In this document: one piece after another, positions 5,996 through 10,683 of the stretch
Position numbering within the stretch: the stretch's first letter is position 1
Layout of the letters: the number at the start of each line of letters is the position of its first letter
Source of the DNA: a virus
DNA length: 37,234 nt
IMG/VR virus record: IMGVR_UViG_3300030329_003188
Coordinates: 1-37,234 of that record
Direction: 5' to 3' (one strand)
Program-made: the position numbers and the translations under genes
Notes under the pieces: generated by a model
The model's input: the letters and a program-made list of their open reading frames with translations, nothing else
Told to the model about the DNA's origin: nothing
The model's database searches: none

Positions 5996-6017
5996 GGATA
6001 AAAAGATCTTTTTATCC
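5996..6017. promoter_or_regulatory. Perfect 22-bp palindrome centred on AGATCT
   Basis: Bases 5996-6017 form a perfect inverted repeat with 11-bp arms (GGATAAAAAGA and its complement) and no spacer, followed by more T residues on the + strand. It may be an operator for a dimeric regulator, a cruciform or an origin element, or a weak bidirectional terminator insulating the island from the leftward operon. Confidence 0.6.
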
Positions 6018-6029
6018 TTTTATGGTTCG

Positions 6030-6067
6030 GGAACGTTGACGTTAACGTCAACCTTGCTATCTATAAT
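6030..6067 (+). promoter_or_regulatory. Hexamer operator array and TATAAT box, left border of island
   Basis: Four phased hexamers (GGAACG, TTGACG, TTAACG, TCAACC) fill 6030-6053 and include the 18-bp perfect palindrome GTTGACGTTAACGTCAAC at 6035-6052. A consensus -10 box TATAAT lies at 6062-6067. The array covers the region where the -35 would sit (TTGACG 6036-6041 is 20 bases away, longer than ideal). A protein bound to the hexamers would block or control rightward transcription into the island. Confidence 0.55.
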
Positions 6068-6151
6068 GTACCTTGCGCGCGCTCGTTTCTTGCGCTTATA
6101 TTGAGCACGTCCCCAGCAATAGTGCTGGGGCAACACACGGGAGCGCAAGCC

Positions 6152-6310
6152 GTGGAAAGTTACGAGGTAGTACTCGGCAACGGGGACGTCGTCGCCATTG
6201 CCGAAACAGACGCGCAATCCGCTATAGACTGCGCGATATTTTTGTTCGGATCTACCGTCGTGTCTGTTACACGTCTAACCGATACGGAGCCAGTTAATGC
6301 TGACGCCTAA
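6152..6310 (+). CDS. Hypothetical protein, first gene of island, 52 aa
   Basis: GTG at 6152 has a good ribosome site (GGGAG about 8 nt upstream), and the stop overlaps the next ATG by 14 nt. The product MESYEVVLGNGDVVAIAETDAQSAIDCAIFLFG... has a beta-hairpin (YEVVLGNGDVVAIAE), a helix (DAQSAIDCAIFLF) and a final strand (TVVSVTRL). It is a compact alpha/beta mini-protein; I recognise no family. Codon use (GAC, GTC, ACG) matches the rest of the island rather than the phage core. Confidence 0.65.
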   Translation: MESYEVVLGNGDVVAIAETDAQSAIDCAIFLFGSTVVSVTRLTDTEPVNADA

Positions 6311-7043
6311 CGATATCCGAAAGGGGGACACGATAGCGACGCGGGACGGGGAAGTGCTTACCGTCGTCGATAACGGCCGCGGTATCCGTCGTCGTGTTAC
6401 TATCGACGGGGACACGGGATCTACCTACGTGTTCGACTGGTATCGACGCTTTAACCCGGACGGGACCACGGACGGGATAGAGATACCGTCCGCGTATCTG
6501 AAAAAAGCGGAAACTATAGCCGGGGACGGCGTCCGTGTTTCTGTCCCAAAAAAGAAACAGCCCCTTGCTACGTTCCGGTCGTGGGGGGGACAGCGTCCCA
6601 CGGATAGTGACGACGCAATTACAGACGGGAATACGATGTTTTCCGTATCGGCGTTGACGCCGTCCACGTTGAAACGTCTAAGCCGTGTCAGCCGGGACTA
6701 CAAGCGCCTCGAGAAAGGCCACGGCGTCCGTCCCGTCCCCACAGATACAGTTAACACGATATGGACGGACGCCGTCGTCAACGCGCGCCGTCCTGCTACT
6801 ATTGCGGAAACGTCGGATATATCGACGACGGACGCGATAGGACAGACGGTAGACGACGTCCCCGTGTCCCGGTTGTTGTTGGATAACGGGGAAAGCGTCC
6901 ACGTAGACGCGCGCAAGCTTGCGCTTGCTCAAAAGCTTACCAAGTCCACAGAGATACGCGCGCGCGACAGTAGACACCCTATCGTCGGATATATCGACAA
7001 CGTCCCCGTGTATATCATCATGCCAGTTGCGCGCGTACGATGA
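6297..7043 (+). CDS. Island protein, unknown, 248 aa
   Basis: ATG 6297 overlaps the preceding gene, and the stop overlaps the next start (ATGA). Residues 1-50 (KGDTIATRDGEVLTVVDNGRGIRRRVTIDG) look like a small SH3/KOW-type beta barrel. The middle is polar with basic helices (TPSTLKRLSRVSRDYKRLEKG). The C-terminal 60 residues (VSRLLLDNGESVHVDARKLALAQKL...HPIVGYIDNVPVYIIMPV) form a second alpha/beta segment ending in hydrophobic strands. There is no Cys motif, membrane segment or nuclease signature. It is probably the partner of the Cys-rich protein encoded next. GGGGAC/GTCCCC hexamers are very frequent in the coding DNA. Confidence 0.7.
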   Translation: MLTPNDIRKGDTIATRDGEVLTVVDNGRGIRRRVTIDGDTGSTYVFDWYRRFNPDGTTDGIEIPSAYLKKAETIAGDGVRVSVPKKKQPLATFRSWGGQRPTDSDDAITDGNTMFSVSALTPSTLKRLSRVSRDYKRLEKGHGVRPVPTDTVNTIWTDAVVNARRPATIAETSDISTTDAIGQTVDDVPVSRLLLDNGESVHVDARKLALAQKLTKSTEIRARDSRHPIVGYIDNVPVYIIMPVARVR

Positions 7044-7741
7044 AAAAAAACACGCGCGTGATATGGAAAGATAGCTTGCGACAGTTGACAGTTACAGGCT
7101 TTTTGACGCCGTCCGTCAATCGTAAAACGGGGGACATGCTACAGGCTATGATATCCCCGGTGGACGTTTCTCCGATTGACGGGATAGCTACGGGGACGTC
7201 GCGCAACGGTTGTGACACGTGTCCTGTTAAGTCGGCTTGCTATGTAAACCCGCGAATGCCACAAGCCGTATGGAAAGCCAGCCGGGGACAGGCGCCGGTC
7301 AATTTTCTGGACGCCGTCCAGGACGCCACCAGGACGGCCGCAGCTGAGGCACCTATCCGGTTAGGTAGTTGGGGAGATATCGCAACCGTCCCCGTAGACG
7401 TGACAGAGACACTGTTGACGACGACGACGGGGACGCGTCGCGCGTGGACAGGATACACTCATATGTGGGCTTCCCCGTCCGTCGAGCGGGACTATCGGCG
7501 TCTGTTAATGGCGAGCGTCGAGTCTTCCGACGGACGCCAGCAAGCTAAAGAGAAAGGATTTCGGACGTTTAGAATATTGCACGACGGGGCAAAGCTTGAA
7601 ACGGGAGAAACGCTGTGTCCGTACTACAGCCACGGGGCACAGTGCCGAACCTGTCGCCTATGCGACGGCGCGCGTCCAAACGATAAGCGGTCGGATATAG
7701 CCGTACACGTCCACGGATCGCGAAAGGCTAACCTATCATAG
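7040..7741 (+). CDS. Cys-rich DUF7227-like phage/plasmid protein, 233 aa
   Basis: ATG 7040 overlaps the previous stop. Two metal-type clusters are visible: C58xxC61x5C67 (GCDTCPVKSACY) and C193x8C202xxC205xxC208 (CPYYSHGAQCRTCRLCDG). Between them are GSWGDIATVP (109-118) and WTGYTHMW (136-143). This order (CPxxCxxxxxCY; GDIA/AGDLP; GYTH; CPxxxxxxxxCxxCxLC; then a VHVHGS tail) matches a family of phage and plasmid proteins that I recall as DUF7227; no function is established. Eight Cys including one outside the clusters suggest zinc or an Fe-S cluster. No radical-SAM CxxxCxxC is present. Confidence 0.65.
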   Translation: MKKNTRVIWKDSLRQLTVTGFLTPSVNRKTGDMLQAMISPVDVSPIDGIATGTSRNGCDTCPVKSACYVNPRMPQAVWKASRGQAPVNFLDAVQDATRTAAAEAPIRLGSWGDIATVPVDVTETLLTTTTGTRRAWTGYTHMWASPSVERDYRRLLMASVESSDGRQQAKEKGFRTFRILHDGAKLETGETLCPYYSHGAQCRTCRLCDGARPNDKRSDIAVHVHGSRKANLS

Positions 7742-7749
7742 ATCTACTC

Positions 7750-7803
7750 GTGCTGGCTGTTGCGCTTGCGTACGCTGTAACACGATACAAGCGAAAGGGA
7801 TAA
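7750..7803 (+). CDS. Candidate membrane mini-peptide, 17-21 aa
   Basis: Directly after the Cys-rich gene, GTG 7750 opens MLAVALAYAVTRYKRKG and stops at 7801-7803. An ATA at 7738, overlapping the previous TAG, would lengthen it to 21 residues. A short hydrophobic stretch is followed by a positive tail, as in single-pass mini-proteins. The segment AYAVTR also ends the opposing leftward mini-protein at 7862-7966. The gene is very short and its start is uncertain. Confidence 0.3.
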   Translation: MLAVALAYAVTRYKRKG

Positions 7804-7808
7804 AAAAA

Positions 7809-7842
7809 GCGCGCCGTGTCAACCTGACACGGCGCGCTTTTT
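7809..7842. terminator. Strong bidirectional terminator between convergent operons
   Basis: GCGCGCCGTGTCA (7809-7821) pairs perfectly with TGACACGGCGCGC (7825-7837) across a 3-base loop. A run of seven A precedes the stem and five T follow it, so it works for both strands. It separates the rightward (6152-7803) and leftward (8655-7862) island operons. Confidence 0.95.
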
Positions 7843-7861
7843 CTTTGTGGTGCCCGGAAGC

Positions 7862-7966
7862 CTACCGTGTGACGGCGTAAGCCACATGGCCGAGTATGTA
7901 GGCAACCACGACGCCGGGGACGCTCAACAGCAAGCCAGCAAGCGCCGAACGAATTGCGTTTCTCAC
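7862..7966 (-). CDS. Single-pass membrane mini-protein, 34 aa
   Basis: GTG at 7966 overlaps the stop of the RHH gene (GTGA). The product starts MRNAIRSALAGLLLSVPGVV and ends AYILGHVAYAVTR: a basic N-terminus and one long hydrophobic helix (residues 8-31), a classical single-pass inner-membrane mini-protein. It is the last gene of the leftward island operon and ends just before the shared terminator. It is coupled to a DNA-binding RHH gene, an arrangement reminiscent of small toxin or membrane effectors behind their regulator, but no toxin activity can be inferred from sequence alone. Confidence 0.6.
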   Translation of the reverse strand: MRNAIRSALAGLLLSVPGVVVAYILGHVAYAVTR

Positions 7967-8124
7967 TTGGTCCTTCGCTTTCTTTTTAGGATTCGCACTG
8001 CAGCGTCCGTCCAGGTTTCCCCGTCCCGTTGAGCGTCAGCGACGGTGTCATATACTGACACGGGGACGCGCAAACTAACGGCGCGCGTCTTCTCCCCGTG
8101 TTTCTGTGGTCGTCCCCGTGTCAC
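7963..8124 (-). CDS. Ribbon-helix-helix DNA-binding protein, 53 aa
   Basis: GTG at 8124 overlaps the upstream stop (GTGA). The product opens with a basic AT-hook-like MTRGRPQKHGEKTR, then a hydrophobic/basic strand AVSLRVPVSVYDTV and two helices with the turn DGETWTDAAVRILKRKRR. This is the normal order of RHH (CopG/Arc/ParG/omega-type) repressors, which bind tandem short repeats as dimers through the strand. The GTTAAC-containing hexamer arrays at the island's promoters (6030-6053, 8675-8691, 8946-8999) are natural candidate targets. Autoregulation is an inference. Confidence 0.75.
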   Translation of the reverse strand: MTRGRPQKHGEKTRAVSLRVPVSVYDTVADAQRDGETWTDAAVRILKRKRRTK

Positions 8125-8420
8125 GCTTTCTCCCCCCGTACGGCGTGGTCGATAACGTCGTCGATGTCGTTAGACTCGATGATAAGTTTAGGATTGACTG
8201 TTCCGTCGTCTTTGTACAGATAGAAACGAAAGCCGAACCCACCAAAGTCTCGAGCTTGCGGATCCGCGGCGTCCACAGATACCTTGTAGCGTCCCCATTG
8301 CCACGACGGGCAAGAGTCGTTCCCGTATGACACGTCCGTCCAGCCGTTATCCTGCAAGGCGTCTACCACGGCCTTCTCTGGCCAGAAGTCCTCGTTGAAT
8401 TGTTCCTTGTAGAGAGTCAT
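8121..8420 (-). CDS. Island protein, unknown, 99 aa
   Basis: ATG 8420 overlaps the previous stop (ATGA) and the stop overlaps the RHH start. The product MTLYKEQFNEDFWPEKAVVDALQDNGWTDVSYGNDSCPSW... combines a helix (PEKAVVDALQDNGW), strands rich in aromatics (WGRYKVSVDA, FGFRFYLYKDD) and an acidic C-terminal helix (ESNDIDDVIDHAVRG). It looks like a compact alpha/beta domain. I recognise no family. The composition matches the island. Confidence 0.7.
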   Translation of the reverse strand: MTLYKEQFNEDFWPEKAVVDALQDNGWTDVSYGNDSCPSWQWGRYKVSVDAADPQARDFGGFGFRFYLYKDDGTVNPKLIIESNDIDDVIDHAVRGEKA

Positions 8421-8590
8421 GACGCTTTCCTTTCGGTGTAATAGTGTCGGTAGTTTCCGTCCCGCTCGATCGACAGCGTCCGGGATCCCGTCGTGCTTAC
8501 AGTGTAGTAAGCGTCTTCGCTGGTTCGGTACGTCCTCAGTTTCTCGGCCATGTCGGTACGAGATATTGAGCTATGCTTGCGTGTCCTCAT
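8417..8590 (-). CDS. Island mini-protein, basic, 57 aa
   Basis: ATG 8590 shares a base with the stop of the 21-aa leader (TAATG), and the stop overlaps the next ATG (ATGA). The product MRTRKHSSISRTDMAEKLR...EDAYYTVSTTGSRTLSIERDGNYRHYYTERKAS has a basic start, one helix and three short strands, with net positive charge. A small nucleic-acid-binding protein is plausible. Supported by double coupling and a G-rich ribosome site. Confidence 0.65.
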   Translation of the reverse strand: MRTRKHSSISRTDMAEKLRTYRTSEDAYYTVSTTGSRTLSIERDGNYRHYYTERKAS

Positions 8591-8655
8591 TACGTCCCCC
8601 TACTGGTAAGTGTGTAACACGGGGCGCTTGCGCTTTGGTGACGATACGTCGTCAT
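8590..8655 (-). CDS. Candidate 21-aa leader peptide of leftward island operon
   Basis: ATG 8655 has a G-rich ribosome site (GGGGG, about 6 nt upstream) and the frame (MTTYRHQSASAPCYTLTSRGT) ends exactly at the next gene's ATG (TAATG). It is the first open frame after the promoter at 8701-8729. It could be a translational leader that opens the downstream ribosome site, or a real mini-protein. Confidence 0.35.
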   Translation of the reverse strand: MTTYRHQSASAPCYTLTSRGT

Positions 8656-8674
8656 GTTGTGCCCCCGTTGACAC

Positions 8675-8691
8675 GTTAACCGATTGTTAAC
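8675..8691. promoter_or_regulatory. Paired GTTAAC operator at leftward start site
   Basis: GTTAAC occurs at 8675-8680 and again at 8686-8691, 11 bp apart, i.e. on one face of the helix. They lie just downstream of the leftward -10 box, over the expected transcription start. They share the GTTAAC core with the border arrays, so the same regulator may bind all three. Confidence 0.5.
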
Positions 8692-8700
8692 GTATTACAG

Positions 8701-8729
8701 AATATAGGGGCGCCTCTGCATTAACGCAA
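8701..8729 (-). promoter_or_regulatory. Sigma70-type promoter of leftward island operon
   Basis: Read leftward, TTGCGT (8724-8729) is followed by a 17-base spacer and TATATT (8701-8706). The spacing is ideal and the first ATG is about 45 nt downstream. The GTTAAC pair covers the start region. Confidence 0.6.
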
Positions 8730-9128
8730 CACGTAAACAGGGGGAGCGTAATAATAAAGTTATCCCCGGCTTCCGGGTTCGCTTGCGCGTAGCGTCCCGT
8801 CTGTAGCCGTTAAGGGGTATAGAGAGAAGACACCGGGGATTGTCGATACCGAACCCCGTCCTCTATTGTGTGCCCCTATACGGACGTCTATCACCCCGCC
8901 TTCAAGCCTATCCCTCACTTGAGGCACAAGGGGGGGCGGTTGACCTTAACGTTAACGTCAACGTCAACTTTAAACTTAACGTTAACGTCAACGTTAATTG
9001 AAGGTGAAGCCGAACCAGGGGGACTACGGGGGCTATTGCACGTCAGTGTCTATATCATTACCACTTCCGCATGGTTGTGTAATCTGATGTGGGGTGTTAT
9101 TGTTTGGGATGGAGGAAATGATGAATCA
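8730..9128. other. Intergenic region with hexamer array, right border of island
   Basis: No convincing gene lies in these 399 bases. An open frame from 8868 exists only because the array happens to be open (it would read as alternating Leu/Thr/Ser). Nine contiguous, phase-locked hexamers fill 8946-8999: TTAACG, TTAACG, TCAACG, TCAACT, TTAAAC, TTAACG, TTAACG, TCAACG, TTAATT. TTGACC at 8940-8945 may be a tenth. The 17 bases 8979-8995 occur inverted at 6032-6048. I see no good promoter between here and the gene at 9129. Confidence 0.65.
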
Positions 9129-9365
9129 ATGTTGATTAGACAGAATGTGATGTTGGAGGAGGGCCATGTGGCTTGGTTGCGTGGTCAGGGTCCATCGATG
9201 AGTGAGGTTGTGCGGGAGTTGATTAACGTGGCGATGGACAAGCCTTCGTTCGACGATGATGTGCGTGAGCAGTTGGCTCAGTTGCGTCGGGAGGTGGATC
9301 ATTTGAAGGAGCGTTCAAGTGGCTTGACTGGTTTACTCGACAAGGGTGTGATGTTTGTTGGATGA
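9129..9365 (+). CDS. Ribbon-helix-helix-like protein with coiled-coil tail, 78 aa
   Basis: ATG 9129 follows GGAGGAAATG; upstream in-frame sequence runs into the hexamer array and is unlikely to be coded. Residues 1-38 (MLIRQNVMLEEGHVAWLRG, then PSMSEVVRELINVAM) fit the RHH pattern: a strand with alternating residues, helix 1, a G-containing turn and an S-EVVRE helix 2. The rest is a charged coiled coil (DDDVREQLAQLRREVDHLKER), as in regulators that oligomerise. It is the first gene of the rightward late region and sits right behind the hexamer array, so it is a second candidate binder of those sites. Confidence 0.65.
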   Translation: MLIRQNVMLEEGHVAWLRGQGPSMSEVVRELINVAMDKPSFDDDVREQLAQLRREVDHLKERSSGLTGLLDKGVMFVG

Positions 9366-9374
9366 GAGTTTTGT

Positions 9375-9608
9375 ATGTTTGCAGTGAAGGAGTGTCCGGC
9401 GGCGGTGGGTCAGTGTCATGCACTGACGGTGGACAGTTGTTTGCGTGAGTTTCTGCGGATGAAGGCATTGTCGCGCAAGACGGGGCATATGCTTTTGATG
9501 AAGCCTGGCAAATTTTCTGGAACGCGGATTACTTGCGGAATGGATTCCACATGGCTCAATGTTCACCATTCACGGGTTGAGGCTTGGATGGATCGCTATG
9601 GAACGTAG
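9375..9608 (+). CDS. Hypothetical protein, 77 aa
   Basis: The product MFAVKECPAAVGQCHALTVDSCLREFLRMKALSRKTGHM... has three Cys in the first 22 residues and a basic helical part, then TWLNVHHSRVEAWMDRYGT. No family is recognised. It starts 9 nt after the RHH gene stops and its stop overlaps the next start by 11 nt, which supports coding. T/G-rich codon use (TTG, GTG) resembles the neighbouring RHH gene and differs from both the island and the structural genes. Confidence 0.55.
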   Translation: MFAVKECPAAVGQCHALTVDSCLREFLRMKALSRKTGHMLLMKPGKFSGTRITCGMDSTWLNVHHSRVEAWMDRYGT

Positions 9609-9870
9609 TCAGGTGCTGGCTTTGGATGATGCCGCGCCTTATGATGATGTTGTGCGCGCGATGATTTTTGATTCGGGCATGGAGTCTACGCTGGTGGATA
9701 TTTCTTGTGGCACTTTGGATGACATCCACAGCCTCCGTACTTCTCTTAATTTGCTTCAGGATCGTCAGGCGCTCCATGAGAAGATGATGTCGCAGCGGCT
9801 TTCCAATCTTGAATCTGATATGCAAAACATCATTGCGACTCTGCAGCATATAGCGAGGAATCTTGGCTAA
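9598..9870 (+). CDS. Hypothetical coiled-coil protein, 90 aa
   Basis: ATG 9598 lies inside the last codons of the previous gene. The product MERSQVLALDDAAPYDDVVRAMIFDSGM... has an acidic N-terminal half (DISCGTLDDIHSLRTSLNLLQD) and a C-terminal helix with heptads (MMSQRLSNLESDMQNIIATLQHIARNL). It stops at 9870, overlapping the TTG start of the terminase small subunit-like gene. Small helical proteins are common just before terS, sometimes as packaging helpers; that role here is guesswork. Confidence 0.6.
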   Translation: MERSQVLALDDAAPYDDVVRAMIFDSGMESTLVDISCGTLDDIHSLRTSLNLLQDRQALHEKMMSQRLSNLESDMQNIIATLQHIARNLG

Positions 9871-10438
9871 GTCTCTGTCAGAGCAGCAAAAGCAGGCGAT
9901 TCACTATTTGGTGATGGATCGCTGGACCAAGGGAGATCTCAACGCTGCGGTTGCCGCCAACGTGGGTGTTTTGCCGGTAACCATTACGAAATGGCGTAAG
10001 TCTTCTCTGTTCAGAGAGGAATACGACCGTCAGGTCAAATTATATCGGGCAAACTTCGATGACGTACAGCTGGCAGACCGCAAGGAGCGGGTCAAGAAGC
10101 TGGAGGCTATCTACGAGAATCTGACGGATTCCCAGACTGCCATGAAGATCAAAATCCTTTCTGCCATCCGTGCCGAGGTTGGAGATGATAAAATCGAGGT
10201 AGAAGTTACACACCAGGGTGCAGTGGGCGTGAATCTACCGCCTCGAGCTTCAACTTACGAGGAATGGAACAAGCAGAATGCCATCATGGATAAAGATCGC
10301 ATCGTAGATGCAGAAGTTGTCGAGGAACCGCCTGTCGAACCCCCTGAAAAGGTGATTTCGGAACTTCCTGCCGGTTTTTCGACCACAAAAAATGCTATTT
10401 CTCGAGTAAATGACCAATTTCCAGTGGGAACCCCATGA
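9863..10438 (+). CDS. terS: Terminase small subunit-like protein
   Basis: TTG 9863 with a GAGGAA ribosome site overlaps the previous stop. Residues 1-55 form an HTH like that of many small terminases: LSEQQKQAIHYLVMD, then a second helix with NAAVAANVGVLPVTITKWRKSSLFREEYDRQ, matching the usual 'AA..vGvs..ti..W.k...F' pattern. Residues 60-110 are a helical oligomerisation-type region with KERVKKLEAIYENL, and the C-terminal 80 residues are acidic and Pro-rich (VVEEPPVEPPEK). It would recognise the packaging site and load TerL. It lies two genes upstream of terL, as expected; a pac site may be within or near this gene. Confidence 0.7.
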   Translation: MAKSLSEQQKQAIHYLVMDRWTKGDLNAAVAANVGVLPVTITKWRKSSLFREEYDRQVKLYRANFDDVQLADRKERVKKLEAIYENLTDSQTAMKIKILSAIRAEVGDDKIEVEVTHQGAVGVNLPPRASTYEEWNKQNAIMDKDRIVDAEVVEEPPVEPPEKVISELPAGFSTTKNAISRVNDQFPVGTP

Positions 10439-10683
10439 ATCAAGACGGTCCAAACATCCCGATTCTCGGCATTCCCAAGATGCGCCAGTATGAACTCCAA
10501 ATCCCCAAAAACTGCACGGCGGAACAACTTGGTATCTTTTTGCAGGGGTTTGTAAAATCTCTTGGTATGGGGTTCGCCTTTACCGATGACGATTTTTCCC
10601 AAATAAATCCAAAGATACGAGCCTGGTTTGTACCAGAAGAGGAACAGGATGGCACAGAAGAACCAAGCAGCCTTGTTGACTAA
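10435..10683 (+). CDS. Hypothetical protein, 82 aa
   Basis: ATG 10435 overlaps the previous stop (ATGA). The product MNQDGPNIPILGIPKMRQYELQIPKNCTAEQLGIFLQGFVKSLGMGFAFTDDDF... has a beta-strand (QYELQIPKN), an amphipathic helix (TAEQLGIFLQGFVKSLG), an acidic loop and a strand at KIRAWFVPEEE, ending with an acidic tail. It looks like a small globular alpha/beta protein. I recognise no family; the location between terS and terL suggests packaging or virion assembly. Its end overlaps the next gene by 35 nt. Confidence 0.65.
   Translation: MNQDGPNIPILGIPKMRQYELQIPKNCTAEQLGIFLQGFVKSLGMGFAFTDDDFSQINPKIRAWFVPEEEQDGTEEPSSLVD

Noticed and set aside
8868-9128. N-terminal extension of the RHH gene through the hexamer array
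   Set aside because: It would encode alternating Leu/Thr/Ser from the operator repeats; ATG 9129 has a good ribosome site and begins the domain.
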